From NCBI GenBank assembly GCA_035606175.1, contig DATNFW010000106.1, forward strand, positions 1 to 64,000: a stretch of 64,000 nucleotides of DNA, read 5' to 3'. How positions within the stretch are numbered: position 1 is the first letter of the stretch; each line of letters opens with the position of its first letter. The translations under genes were made by a program, and so were the position numbers. Below the pieces are notes generated by a model. That model made no database searches, was not told where the DNA came from, and saw only the letters and a list, made by a program, of their open reading frames with translations. The stretch is from JASHUC01 sp035606175. GTDB taxonomy: Bacteria > Pseudomonadota > Gammaproteobacteria > Steroidobacterales > Steroidobacteraceae. Of the stretch, positions 43,937 through 53,697 are shown piece by piece.

Positions 43937-46900
43937 TCAGCCGGCCGGATGGTCGAGCGGTTGAGATGCCGGGGGCGGCGATCGCTCGGCCCGGCGATGC
44001 AAGGCGTAGTACGCGGCCGGAACGATGAACACAGTCACGACTACCGAGATGGTAACGCCGCCGATGATGGCGAGGGCGAGGGGCGCATAAGCCTCGCTTC
44101 CCGTGCCGATCTTCGCAGCCATCGGCAGCAGTCCGACGATCGTCGCGAGCGAGGTGATCAGCACCGGTCGCATTTGCACGCTGCACGCCTCGCGCACCGC
44201 CTGTGGGAGCGGCGCGCCGCTCGCACGCGCGCGCTTCATGAATTCGAATATCAGTATGCTGTTTGATACGACGATGCCCACGACCATCACGACCCCCATC
44301 AGCGACATGACATTGAGCGTCGTCCCGCCCAGGAACAGAATGAGCAGCGCGCCGGCAAGGCCGGATGGCACGGCGAGCAGGATCAGCAGCGGATCGACGA
44401 ACGAGCGGAACTGCGCGACCAGGATCAGATACACGAGCAGCACGGCGAGCGCGAGCCCGAACCCGAAGCTGCGAAAGGCGCTGCGCATCCCCTGCACCAC
44501 CCCGCGCAGCGTGATCTGAACGCCGGACGGAACGGCCGTCTGCGCGATGACTCCGCGGACGACCTTCATCAGGGTGCCCAGGTCCTCGCCGACTGGCGCG
44601 ACGTAGATGTCGATGACGCGCCGCAGCTGGTAGTGGTCGACCTCGGTGGATGAGGCGATGTGGTGCAGGCTGCTGACCGCACCGAGCTGCGTCGGAGCGC
44701 TTCGGGATGGCCCACGCAGCGGAATGGCGCCGAGGTCGGCGAGCGTCTTCACCTCGTTCTCCGGGTACTGAACCGTCAACATGTAGTCGTTGCCGGATTT
44801 CGGATCGACCCAGTAGCTGGGCGACACCATCCCGTCGGAGGTGAGCGCGGTAATGACGTTCTGCACGATCTCCTTCGTGGACAGACCGAGCTCGCTCGCG
44901 CGCAGCCGGTCCACATCGAGCCGAAGCGCCGGATAATCGACATCCTGGGGGACTAGGACGTCGCTCACCTCGGGAGTTGCGCGCAGCGCGCGTACGAGCC
45001 GCTCCGCGACACGGTGCGACTGCACCAGGTCCGACCCGCTCAGTTGAATGTCGATCGGGGCCGGAAAACCCTGATCGATGATCGAGTCGACCAGCCCGCC
45101 GGTCTCGAAGTACACGCTGAGCTGCGGGAGCTCGCGACGGACGCGTGCGCGCACGCGCGCCATGTACGCGTAGCTGCTGATGCGGTGCCCGGGCTTCAGG
45201 CTCGCCTGCACCGTGGCGGTATTCTCCGCCGAGTTGCTCGTGTACATCGAGGAGAAGCCGGGCGTCACACCGATGTTCGAGAGCACCACGTCGAGATCGC
45301 GCGCCGGCACCTCTTCATGAATGATGCGCTCGACCCTCTGCACGAGCGCTTCGGTTACCTCGAGGCGTGTCCCCGAAGGCGCCTTCACGTCGATCGTGAA
45401 CTGTCCGGGATCGGTTCTCGGAAAATACGAGATGCCGATGAGCGGGTAGAGCGCGGCTGTCAGCGCGCACAGCGCGAGCGCACCGCAGATCGTCGCGACC
45501 GGACGCGCGAGAACGCGACCGAGCGCACGGTCGTAGAGCGCCACCAGGCGCCGGAACCCCACTTGGAAGCCGGCCTGAATGCCGGCGCCGATCCCATTGA
45601 GTCTGCCCGTCGGACGGGACACGCCCGCGGCAGCGCGCGCTCGCAGCAGCTTGGCACAGAACAGCGGCACCACGGTGAGCGCGATGACGTACGAGGCGGC
45701 AAGCGACAGCACGACGGCCACCGCGAGTGCGGTGAACAGATACTTACTGACCCCATAAAGGAACGCGACCGGAAAGAAAACGACTGCGGTCGCGAGCGTT
45801 GCGGCAAGCACGGGCAGCGCCACTTCCTCACCGCCTCGCTCCGCTGCCATTGGCGGCGGCTCCCCGTGCTCGATACGGCGATAGATGCTCTCCAGCACCA
45901 CGACGGAATTGCTGATGAGCCGGGGAAAGGCGAGCGCGAGGCCCGCGAGGATCATCGTGTTGAGTGTATTGCCGAGCAGCGACAGTCCGATGAACGTCGC
46001 GAGCACCGAAAGCGGAATCGACAGCAACACGGCGAGTGTCGCGTTGAGACTGCCGAAGAACAGCAGGATGAGCACGGCCGTCAGAGCAAGTCCGATCGCG
46101 CCGATGAGCACGATGCTCGCGATGGCACCCTTCACGAAGACGGACTGATCGAACACGACTTTGGTGACGAGCTGCCTCGGCACATCGAGCAGATGCGCAA
46201 CGGCCGATTTGATCCCGTTCACCACTGCGATCGTACTGCCGCCTTGCTTGAGGACGGGCAGATATACGGACGGCTGGCCATCCACACGCACGATGCTCGT
46301 TTGAATCTGGGAGGCATCGGCGGCGTGACCCACATCGGCGACGAGGACCGGCGCGCCGTTCACCGTCTTCAGTGGCAGCTCATCGATCTCCTTGATGTCG
46401 TTGAGCTGGCTGTTGGCATAGATGTTGTAATCGAAGCGGCCGATGCGAACATCGCCGGCCGGCAGGATCAGGTTGGAGCTGTTGACCGCACGAACGACGT
46501 CCATGACGCTCATGTCGTAGGCCTGCAGCTTCACGGGGTCCACGTAGACCATGATCTGCCGGTAGCGGCCGCCGAAGGGCTGCGGCACCGATGCACCGGG
46601 CACACCCGCGACCTGATTGCGAACGTTGTATTGCCCCAGATCGCGCAGCCGCGCCTCCCCGAGCCCCTTGCCCTTCAGGGTGATCAGGCACACCGGCAGA
46701 CTCGAGGCATCGAACTTCAGCACGACGGGCGGCAGTGTTCCCGGTGGCAGCTTGCGCAAATCGGCTGCGGCGAGGTTGGCGATCGTCGTCACCGCCGCGT
46801 TCGGGTCGGTCCCCGGCTGGAAGTACACCTTGATGAGGCTCACCCCCGGAAGCGAGCGCGACTCGATGTGGTCGATCCCGCTGCCGAGCGTGAAGAAGCG

Positions 46901-47098
46901 CTCGAAGCGTCCGGTGATGTCGTTCTCTATCTGCTCCGGCGGCATCCCCGAGTAGAAAGTCGCCACCACCACGACCGGAATGCGGATCTGCGGGAACAGA
47001 TCGACCGGCATGCGCACGAGCGTCGTCACGCCGACGATGCATGCGATCAGGCACAGCACGACGATCAGATGCGGATGTCGAATGGCGAACCGAGGCAT
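43937..47098 (-). CDS. RND efflux pump subunit A (TM4 aspartate replaced by serine)
   Basis: A 1053-residue inner-membrane pump of the AcrB/ACR family (about 12 membrane spans, two large periplasmic loops). It begins MPRFAIRHPHLIVVLCLIAC; the porter region starts with ATFYSGMPPEQIENDITGRFE. TM4 reads AFPRLISNSVVVLESIYRRIE: Ser396 (codon 45913-45911) stands where the downstream-acting proton-relay aspartate should be. The neighbouring pump has Asp at the same place. TM10 reads VVSNSILIFEF, without the AcrB Lys940. ATG at 47098 shares one base with the stop of pump B. The first 190 or so residues are nearly identical to pump B. It probably works in a mixed trimer with B (inference). Confidence 0.93.
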   Translation of the reverse strand: MPRFAIRHPHLIVVLCLIACIVGVTTLVRMPVDLFPQIRIPVVVVATFYSGMPPEQIENDITGRFERFFTLGSGIDHIESRSLPGVSLIKVYFQPGTDPNAAVTTIANLAAADLRKLPPGTLPPVVLKFDASSLPVCLITLKGKGLGEARLRDLGQYNVRNQVAGVPGASVPQPFGGRYRQIMVYVDPVKLQAYDMSVMDVVRAVNSSNLILPAGDVRIGRFDYNIYANSQLNDIKEIDELPLKTVNGAPVLVADVGHAADASQIQTSIVRVDGQPSVYLPVLKQGGSTIAVVNGIKSAVAHLLDVPRQLVTKVVFDQSVFVKGAIASIVLIGAIGLALTAVLILLFFGSLNATLAVLLSIPLSVLATFIGLSLLGNTLNTMILAGLALAFPRLISNSVVVLESIYRRIEHGEPPPMAAERGGEEVALPVLAATLATAVVFFPVAFLYGVSKYLFTALAVAVVLSLAASYVIALTVVPLFCAKLLRARAAAGVSRPTGRLNGIGAGIQAGFQVGFRRLVALYDRALGRVLARPVATICGALALCALTAALYPLIGISYFPRTDPGQFTIDVKAPSGTRLEVTEALVQRVERIIHEEVPARDLDVVLSNIGVTPGFSSMYTSNSAENTATVQASLKPGHRISSYAYMARVRARVRRELPQLSVYFETGGLVDSIIDQGFPAPIDIQLSGSDLVQSHRVAERLVRALRATPEVSDVLVPQDVDYPALRLDVDRLRASELGLSTKEIVQNVITALTSDGMVSPSYWVDPKSGNDYMLTVQYPENEVKTLADLGAIPLRGPSRSAPTQLGAVSSLHHIASSTEVDHYQLRRVIDIYVAPVGEDLGTLMKVVRGVIAQTAVPSGVQITLRGVVQGMRSAFRSFGFGLALAVLLVYLILVAQFRSFVDPLLILLAVPSGLAGALLILFLGGTTLNVMSLMGVVMVVGIVVSNSILIFEFMKRARASGAPLPQAVREACSVQMRPVLITSLATIVGLLPMAAKIGTGSEAYAPLALAIIGGVTISVVVTVFIVPAAYYALHRRAERSPPPASQPLDHPAG

Positions 47099-50000
47099 CA
47101 AGACACTCCCTGGTGACTCTGCACGCCGTTGGGGCGCTCGCGATTCCGGTACACGATCAGGTACGCCGCGGGCACGATGAAGACCGTCAGCACGACCGAC
47201 ACGGCAAGCCCTCCGATGATCGCGCGCGCGAGTGGGGCATAGGCCTCGCTGCCCGTGCCGAGCTTGGTCGCCATGGGAACGAGCCCGATCAGGGTGGCAA
47301 GAGAGGTCATGAGCACGGGTCGCAGGCGCACGCGGCAGGCGAGCGCCACGGCTTCGCGCAGCGGCCTGCCCTCCTCCCACAGTCGATGGGTGAATTCGAC
47401 TATGAGAATGCTGTTCGAGACGACGATGCCGACCATCATCACGACGCCCATGAGGGACATCACATTGAGAGTCGTGCCGGTCGCATACAGGATGAGGAGC
47501 ACGCCGGTGAGCCCCGTCGGAACGGCGAGCAGGATCAGCAGCGGATCGATGAAGGAGCGGAACTGGGCGACGAGAATCAGATACACGAGCGCCACGGAGA
47601 GCAGCAGCCCGAAGCCGAAGCTGCGAAACGATGCCTCCATGCCCTGCACGGACCCGCGCACGTTGACGGTGATGCCGCGCGGCAGCCTCATGCCGTGCAG
47701 GATCCCGTTCACGCCGTGCAGGACGCCGCCCAGGTCCTCCCCGGACGGTGCAACGTAGACGTCGAAAACGCGCCGCAACTGGTAATGATCGACTTCGGTC
47801 GGTGACTCGATGCGTTTGATCGTGCTCACGGTCGAGAGGCGCGTCGGCTCGAGCGCGCCGGGCGCGCGCAGTGGAATCGCGCGCAAATCCCCGAGGCTAT
47901 GCGCGTAGTTCTCGGGGTACTGGACCGTGAGCAGGTAGTCGTTGCCGCTTCTCGGATCGACCCAGTAGCTCGGCGCGATCATCTGGTTCGAGGTGAGCGC
48001 GGTGATGACGTTGTCGACAACCTCCTTCTCGTTCAGGCCGAGCTCACCCGCACGAATGCGGTCGATGTCTATCTTGAGCGCCGGAAAGTCCACATCCTGT
48101 GGGACGAGCACATCGCTCACACCGGGCAGCGCGCGAGCCTTGCTCGCGATCCACGCCGCGATGCGGTGCGCCGTGTCGAGGTCCGAGCCACTCACCTGGA
48201 TGTCCATCGGCGCCGGCATGCCGAGATTGATGATCGCATCGACCAGTCCGCCGGTCTGAAAGTAGGCGTGCAGCTCGGGCAGCGCTCGCTCAATCCGCTG
48301 CCGCACGCGCCGCATGTACTCGAAGCTGCTCGCGCTGCGCTTAGCCGCCAGTCCCACCTGGACGAAGGCCGTGTGTTGACCGGAATTGGACGTGTAAAGC
48401 GAGGAAAAGCCCGGATTCACCCCGATGTTCGCGACCACCACCTTCAGCTCCGATGGCGGGATGACGCGATGGATGATGTGCTCGACTTTCGCGACTTCGC
48501 GCTGGGTGATCTCGAGGCGCGTGCCGGGCGGCGCCTTGATATTGATGACGAACTGGCCCGGGTCCGTGCGCGGGAAGTAGGCGACACCGATCAGCGGGTA
48601 CAACGCAAGACTCAGGACGAATATCCCGGTTATCCCGAGCACGGTCGCGGCTGGCCGCAGCAGCGCCTTGCCCACGGCCCGATCGTAGGCATTCAGCATC
48701 CGACCGAAGAGCAGGTTGAAACCTGCATTGAAACGGGCGCCGAAGGAGCGCGCCGCCGCTCCCGCATCGGCGCGGTGCACCTCGTGCCCCTCGATGAGCT
48801 TCGCGCAGAACAGCGGCACGACTGTCATGGCGACGAAATACGAGGCGAAGAGCGACAATACGACCGCGAGTGCAAGCGCGGTGAACAGAAAGCGGCTGAC
48901 GCCGTAGAGGAACATCACTGGAAAGAACACGATCGCGGTCGTGAGTGTCGCCGCGAGCACGGGCAGCGCCACCTCGCGTCCACCGCGCTCGGCGGCGATC
49001 TCCGGGGGCTCCCCGAGCTCGATGTGGCGGAAGATGTTCTCGAGCACGACCACGGAGTTGTCGATCAGCCGGGAGAAGGCGAGTGCGAGACCGCCGAGCA
49101 CCATCGCGTTGACGGTATTGTCGCCCAGCGAGAGCGCGATGAACGCCGCGAGCGCCGAGAGGGGAATCGAGAGGAACACGGCGAAAGTCGCGCGCACGCT
49201 GCCGAGAAAGATGAGGATCATCAAACCGGTAAGGAGCAGGCCCATCGCCCCCTCGTGAACCAGGTTGTCGATCGCGTTCTTGACGAACACCGATTGGTCG
49301 AACACCACCTTCGTCACGAGCCGCTTCGGGATGTCCGTCAAGTGTGCGACGGCCGCCTTGATTCCATCGACGACCGCGATCGTGTTCGCATCGCCTCCCT
49401 GCTTGAGCACGGGCAGATACACGGAGGGCTGCCCGTCCACTCGCACGATGTTGTACTGGATCTGTGAGGCGTCCTCGGCCTGCCCGACATCCCCGACGAG
49501 TACCTGGGAGCCGTTCACGGTCTTCAGTGCCACCTTGTCGATGTCGCCCACATCGTCGATCTGGCTATTCGCGTACAGGTTGTAGTCGCGCTGGCCGATC
49601 CTCACGTCCCCCGCCGGCAGAATGAGATTGGCCGAATCCACCGTGCGCACGATGTCCATCACGCTCAGCTCGTGTGCTTCGAGCTTTACGGGGTCGACAT
49701 AGACCATGATCTGCCGGTAGCGGCCGCCGAAGGGCTGCGGCACCGATGCACCCGGTACGTTGGCAACCTGGTTGCGGACGTTGTACTGCGCGAGATCGCG
49801 CAGCCGCGCCTCCCCGAGCCCCTTGCCCTTCAGGGTGATCAGGCAAACCGGCAGACTCGAGGCATCGAACTTCAGCACGACGGGCGGCAGCGTTCCCGGC
49901 GGCAGCTTGCGCAAATCGGCTGCGGCGAGATTGGCGATCGTCGTTACGGCCGCGTTCGGGTCGGTCCCCGGCTGGAAATACACTTTGATCAGGCTCACCC

Positions 50001-50253
50001 CCGGAAGCGAGCGCGACTCGATGTGGTCGATGCCGCTGCCGAGCGTGAAGAAGCGCTCGAAGCGCCCCGTGATGTCGTTCTCTATCTGCTCGGGCGGCAT
50101 CCCCGAGTAGAAAGTCGCGACCACCACGACCGGAATGCGAATCGGTGGGAACAGATCGACCGGCATGCGCACGAGGCTCGTCACGCCGACCACGCAGGTG
50201 ATCAGGCAGATGACGATGACCAGATGCGGATATCGGATGGCGAATCGCGACAT
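47098..50253 (-). CDS. RND efflux pump subunit B
   Basis: A 1051-residue paralogue of the next gene, AcrB/ACR family. It begins MSRFAIRYPHLVIVICLITC. TM4 reads AFSRLIDNSVVVLENIFRHIE, with the expected relay residue Asp398 (codon 49062-49060). The C-terminal half has TSLATLIGLVPMATKLGTGSEAYAPL and a closing VFIVPAAYLIVYR. It lies ten bases after the membrane fusion gene and overlaps pump A. Two adjacent, different RND genes behind one fusion protein resemble the MdtABC arrangement, where the pumps form a heterotrimer. Substrate cannot be told from sequence. Confidence 0.95.
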   Translation of the reverse strand: MSRFAIRYPHLVIVICLITCVVGVTSLVRMPVDLFPPIRIPVVVVATFYSGMPPEQIENDITGRFERFFTLGSGIDHIESRSLPGVSLIKVYFQPGTDPNAAVTTIANLAAADLRKLPPGTLPPVVLKFDASSLPVCLITLKGKGLGEARLRDLAQYNVRNQVANVPGASVPQPFGGRYRQIMVYVDPVKLEAHELSVMDIVRTVDSANLILPAGDVRIGQRDYNLYANSQIDDVGDIDKVALKTVNGSQVLVGDVGQAEDASQIQYNIVRVDGQPSVYLPVLKQGGDANTIAVVDGIKAAVAHLTDIPKRLVTKVVFDQSVFVKNAIDNLVHEGAMGLLLTGLMILIFLGSVRATFAVFLSIPLSALAAFIALSLGDNTVNAMVLGGLALAFSRLIDNSVVVLENIFRHIELGEPPEIAAERGGREVALPVLAATLTTAIVFFPVMFLYGVSRFLFTALALAVVLSLFASYFVAMTVVPLFCAKLIEGHEVHRADAGAAARSFGARFNAGFNLLFGRMLNAYDRAVGKALLRPAATVLGITGIFVLSLALYPLIGVAYFPRTDPGQFVINIKAPPGTRLEITQREVAKVEHIIHRVIPPSELKVVVANIGVNPGFSSLYTSNSGQHTAFVQVGLAAKRSASSFEYMRRVRQRIERALPELHAYFQTGGLVDAIINLGMPAPMDIQVSGSDLDTAHRIAAWIASKARALPGVSDVLVPQDVDFPALKIDIDRIRAGELGLNEKEVVDNVITALTSNQMIAPSYWVDPRSGNDYLLTVQYPENYAHSLGDLRAIPLRAPGALEPTRLSTVSTIKRIESPTEVDHYQLRRVFDVYVAPSGEDLGGVLHGVNGILHGMRLPRGITVNVRGSVQGMEASFRSFGFGLLLSVALVYLILVAQFRSFIDPLLILLAVPTGLTGVLLILYATGTTLNVMSLMGVVMMVGIVVSNSILIVEFTHRLWEEGRPLREAVALACRVRLRPVLMTSLATLIGLVPMATKLGTGSEAYAPLARAIIGGLAVSVVLTVFIVPAAYLIVYRNRERPNGVQSHQGVS

Positions 50254-50263
50254 GCGCAGAGCG

Positions 50264-51460
50264 TCAGTCGAGGCTCTCGAGGCGCGGCTCGACCCGCTCG
50301 CCGGTCACGAGCTGCGCCGCGTTTCCGATCACGACGAGGTCCCCGGCGTCGAGTCCGGAGCGGACTTCGTACATCGTCGGCGTCTCGATGCCCAACGTGA
50401 CGGCACGCTGCTCGACCTGATGCGCGCGATCGACGATGAGCACGTTTGTCGAGCCCGAAGGAACCGCGGCAACGGGCACTGCGAGCGCATCCGGATGATC
50501 GGCCACGCGGAATGAGACCGTCGCGTACATGCCGGGGACGATCTGCATGTTGCGATTGTCTACGTCGGCCTCCACGGTCATGGTGCGCGTGGCCGAATCG
50601 ACCCGGTCCGTGAAGCGGACGATAGTTGCGGTAATGGTGCGGCCCCCGAGCGACTGCACGCGCACGGTGATCGGCTCTTTGTCGCGGATGCTCGAGACGT
50701 AATCGACCGAGACGGGAAAATCGAGCCGCAGATGCCGCAGCTCGGAGAGGCGCACGAGCGGCTTCGCCTGCGTGTCCGAGGACGTTCCGGCCTGGATCAG
50801 CGCGCCGGGATCCGCATAGCGCTTCGTGATCACGCCATCGAACGGCGCCGTGATCCGTGTATAGCCCATGAGCGTCCGGTCCTTGCGCACGTCGGCGGTC
50901 GCCGCGCCGAGTGCGGCGGCGGCGGTCCGATCCTTGGCCTCGGCCGAGTCGATATCCTGCTGCGCGATGAGGTTCGCATGCTGGCGATTCGCGGCGAGGA
51001 GCCGTGTGTAATCGAGGTGGGCGTCCCGGAAGGCCGCCTGCGCTCGCTCCCTCACCGCGACGTCGTGCGCGAGCTGCGCATCGAGCTCCGGCACCTCGAG
51101 CCGCGCGATCAGGTCCCCGGCCTTGACTCGATCGCCGATGTCCACCCGCATGTCGCGCACGTAGCCTGCGACCTTGGCGTGCAGGTCGACTTCCTGGTAC
51201 GGGCGAAATTCCGCGGGCACGTTGATCTCGTTGAAGAGGTCCTCGCGTTCGACGCGTACCACGCTCACGGCCGGTATCCGGGCTGCTGCAGCCCTCGCGC
51301 GCGCCCCTCCGCGCCCGGCGCGCATCAGCACGAGCGCCGAGAGCGCCGCGACGGCTGCCACGGCCACGATCCATCCGAGCCTCTGCCGGCCGACGCGCTC
51401 GCGCGTTCGCTCGGCAGCAGGCCCGGCGGGTGAGGAGTCGTTCTTCACGGTATCGTTCAT
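50264..51460 (-). CDS. RND periplasmic adaptor (membrane fusion protein)
   Basis: Links the inner-membrane RND pump to the outer-membrane channel. It has 398 residues: a cytosolic N-terminus of about 28 residues, one membrane anchor (about 29-48, WIVAVAAVAALSALVLM), then a lipoyl/hairpin/beta-barrel layout. The lipoyl half-motif VDLHAKVAGYVRDMRVDIGDRV is followed by the hairpin helices (AQLAHDVAVRERAQAAFRDA, ALGAATADVRKDRTL). YTRITAPFDGVITKRYADPG and VPGMYATVSF complete the barrel. ATG at 51460 overlaps the kinase stop as ATGA. Confidence 0.94.
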   Translation of the reverse strand: MNDTVKNDSSPAGPAAERTRERVGRQRLGWIVAVAAVAALSALVLMRAGRGGARARAAAARIPAVSVVRVEREDLFNEINVPAEFRPYQEVDLHAKVAGYVRDMRVDIGDRVKAGDLIARLEVPELDAQLAHDVAVRERAQAAFRDAHLDYTRLLAANRQHANLIAQQDIDSAEAKDRTAAAALGAATADVRKDRTLMGYTRITAPFDGVITKRYADPGALIQAGTSSDTQAKPLVRLSELRHLRLDFPVSVDYVSSIRDKEPITVRVQSLGGRTITATIVRFTDRVDSATRTMTVEADVDNRNMQIVPGMYATVSFRVADHPDALAVPVAAVPSGSTNVLIVDRAHQVEQRAVTLGIETPTMYEVRSGLDAGDLVVIGNAAQLVTGERVEPRLESLD

Positions 51461-52989
51461 GGGACGCTGAGCCGTTGCGGTTGAGAGGGTGGGTCGAGCG
51501 GCTCCGAGGGGCTCGCAAGAGGCTGGCGCACGCGAAAGCGACTGCCATTCTCCGCGGAGCTCTCCAATTCGACGCTCGCACCGTGAGCCGTACAGATGGA
51601 CTTGACGATCGACAGGCCAAGCCCGGCTCCGCCCTGATCGCGTGTGCGCGATCGCTCGACCCGAAAAAAGCGCTCGAAGACGTGCGGCTGCGCATCGCGC
51701 GGAATGCCGATTCCGTTGTCCGCGATCTCGAAGACGGCCGCCCCATCCTCGCGCGCGACCCGCAGATGCACAGCACCGCCGTTCGGGGTGTATTTGATGG
51801 CATTGTCGAGCAGATTGACGACGACCTGCTTCATGCGCGCCCGATCGCCTTCGACCCAGACGCCCCGGCGTGCTTCGCAGACGACGGCGATGCTTTTGTC
51901 CTCGGCGAGCAGGCCCATCTGGTCGGCGGTCGTCGCAACCAGCTCGCCGAGATCGAAGCGCACCCATTCGCTGCGCGCCTCGCCCGTGTCGAGACGGGAA
52001 AGCGCGAGCAGCCCTTCGACGACTGCCGCGAGCCGGTCCACCTCCTCGAGCAGGCTCCCGAGGGTCTCGCGCATGCGCACCGAGACCTCGCGACCGGCCA
52101 TGAGGCTCTCGAGCTCCCCGCGCAGCACGGTGAGCGGGGTGCGCAGCTCGTGCGAGGCATCCGCCACGAAGCGCTTGGAGCTCTGCACGGCCTCCTCGAG
52201 GCGGTTGATCATGTGATTGAGGGAGACCGAGAGCCGCTCGATCTCGTCGCCGCTCTCTGCAACCGGCAGTCGCTCGCTCAGGCTGTGCTGGGTGATGGCT
52301 TCGGCCTTCTGCGCAATGCGATCGACGGGAGCGAGCGCGCGGCGCACGAGGAGGAATCCGCCGGTGACCGCGAACAGCATCGCGACGGGAAAACCCGCTC
52401 CGAGCACGATGGCGAGCCGCGTGATCGTCGCGTCTATCGGTGCGGTCGGGGCGCCGACCTCGACGATATAGCGCGTGCCGCTCGCCGCCCGATGGGCAAC
52501 GGCCGCTATCATGAGGGTCGCGCCGCCCGGCAGCTCCACTTTGCGCCAGGAGTCGGATGCGGGGAACGCTGCAAGTCTCGGCACTCGGGCGGGATCGAAC
52601 CCATGGTCACGCGGCTCGCCGGACTGGAACAGCACCTGCCCCGCGCCACGCGCCTCGCCGGACTCGCCATTGCCCCCGCCGCCGGCGCGCGCGGAAGCGC
52701 CGGCGGTTTCACCGGCATCGGCGCGCGTGATGCGGATGAACCGGTCGTTTGCCGAGGGCGCATAGAGCGCCTCGACGGTGGCCCCGAGCTGAGCCCCGCC
52801 TGCGGGGCTGAGGCTCCTCACCAGAGTATCGGCGATCTGGCGTGCGCGGCGTGTTTGATTCTCCCGCAGATTGACCTGCAGGTAGTTCGCTACCGCGGCG
52901 AACGTTACCGCCCCGAGCAGCAGAAAGAGGATCGCGAGCAGGCTCGCGTACCAGGCGATGAGTCGAAAGCTGAGCGAGCGAGTGTTCAC
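51457..52989 (-). CDS. Sensor histidine kinase of the RND efflux cluster
   Basis: Membrane sensor kinase, 510 residues from GTG 52989 (overlapping the regulator stop as GTGA). TM1 is at about 8-37, followed by a periplasmic domain of about 150 residues that includes a Gly/Ala/Ser-rich linker (about 92-117). TM2 is at about 191-214, then HAMP. The phosphoacceptor His280 sits in FVADASHELRTPLTVL. The ATPase domain has VVNLLDNAIKYTPNG (N box), ADNGIGIP (G1) and GGAGLGLSIVKSI (G2). It resembles heavy-metal or copper-type kinases (CusS-like) in layout, but no metal-binding His/Met/Cys cluster is visible, so the signal is unknown. Confidence 0.94.
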   Translation of the reverse strand: MNTRSLSFRLIAWYASLLAILFLLLGAVTFAAVANYLQVNLRENQTRRARQIADTLVRSLSPAGGAQLGATVEALYAPSANDRFIRITRADAGETAGASARAGGGGNGESGEARGAGQVLFQSGEPRDHGFDPARVPRLAAFPASDSWRKVELPGGATLMIAAVAHRAASGTRYIVEVGAPTAPIDATITRLAIVLGAGFPVAMLFAVTGGFLLVRRALAPVDRIAQKAEAITQHSLSERLPVAESGDEIERLSVSLNHMINRLEEAVQSSKRFVADASHELRTPLTVLRGELESLMAGREVSVRMRETLGSLLEEVDRLAAVVEGLLALSRLDTGEARSEWVRFDLGELVATTADQMGLLAEDKSIAVVCEARRGVWVEGDRARMKQVVVNLLDNAIKYTPNGGAVHLRVAREDGAAVFEIADNGIGIPRDAQPHVFERFFRVERSRTRDQGGAGLGLSIVKSICTAHGASVELESSAENGSRFRVRQPLASPSEPLDPPSQPQRLSVP

Positions 52990-53663
52990 GGCTCGTCCGG
53001 TCCGATGCAGTAGCCGGCGCCGCGCACGGTGCGGATGAGCTTCGTCGGAAAGGGATCGTCTACCTTGCCGCGCAAGTGCCTGACGTAAACGTCGACGATA
53101 TTGGTCAAGCCCTCGAAGCTCTGGTCCCACACGTGCTCGATGATCATCGTGCGCGAGAAGACGCGCCCCGGGCTCGATGCGAGGTACTCGAGGAGCGCGT
53201 ACTCCTTTGCGGTGAGCTCGATCTTCTGCCCCGAGCGGCGCACCTGCTGCGTGAGCCGATCCACCTCGAGATCCGCGACGCGTAGCACGCTCGAGCGACT
53301 CACGGGTCCGCGTCGCATGAGGGCCTTGACGCGCACGAGCAACTCCGCGAACGCGAACGGCTTCGTGAGGTAGTCGTCCGCGCCCGCCTCGAAGTTGCGG
53401 ACCTTCTCCTCCGTCGCATCGCGCGCGGTGAGAATCAGGATCGGCACTTGGTCGTTGCGTCGCCGGGTTCGCCGCAGGATCTCCGCGCCGTCGAGCTCGG
53501 GCAGCATGAGATCGAGAATGATGAGGTCGTAGTCGTACGTCTCGATCATTTCCCAGGCGTTGCGCCCGTCGTGAGCCGTGTCGACGGCGTATCGCTCGGC
53601 ACGGAGTGCGGCGGCGATCAGCTCGGCCAGCTTCTTTTCGTCGTCGATGACCAGGATGCGCAT
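52986..53663 (-). CDS. OmpR-family response regulator of the RND efflux cluster
   Basis: A 225-residue DNA-binding response regulator. The receiver domain begins MRILVIDDEKKLAELI; the phosphoacceptor is Asp51 in DLIILDLMLPELDG, with Thr in LTAR and Lys in DDYLTKPF. The winged-helix domain (about 125-222) has ELTAKEYALLEYLASSPGRVFSR-type motifs and VDVYVRHLRGKVD, ending RTVRGAGYCIG. ATG at 53663 matches the family start. It is the first gene of the six-gene leftward cluster. Three 11-bp-spaced repeats lie 35-63 bases upstream, fitting autoregulation. Confidence 0.95.
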   Translation of the reverse strand: MRILVIDDEKKLAELIAAALRAERYAVDTAHDGRNAWEMIETYDYDLIILDLMLPELDGAEILRRTRRRNDQVPILILTARDATEEKVRNFEAGADDYLTKPFAFAELLVRVKALMRRGPVSRSSVLRVADLEVDRLTQQVRRSGQKIELTAKEYALLEYLASSPGRVFSRTMIIEHVWDQSFEGLTNIVDVYVRHLRGKVDDPFPTKLIRTVRGAGYCIGPDEP

Positions 53664-53697
53664 GGGTGACTTCCGGCGTGCGAGCACATCACGCCGC

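Noticed and set aside
45014..47116. A 700-codon antisense frame over RND pump A (and a similar one at 47899-49467 over pump B)
   Set aside because: His/Arg/Asp-rich mirror of the pump coding sequence; both occur because the two pumps are paralogous, not because the antisense is conserved.
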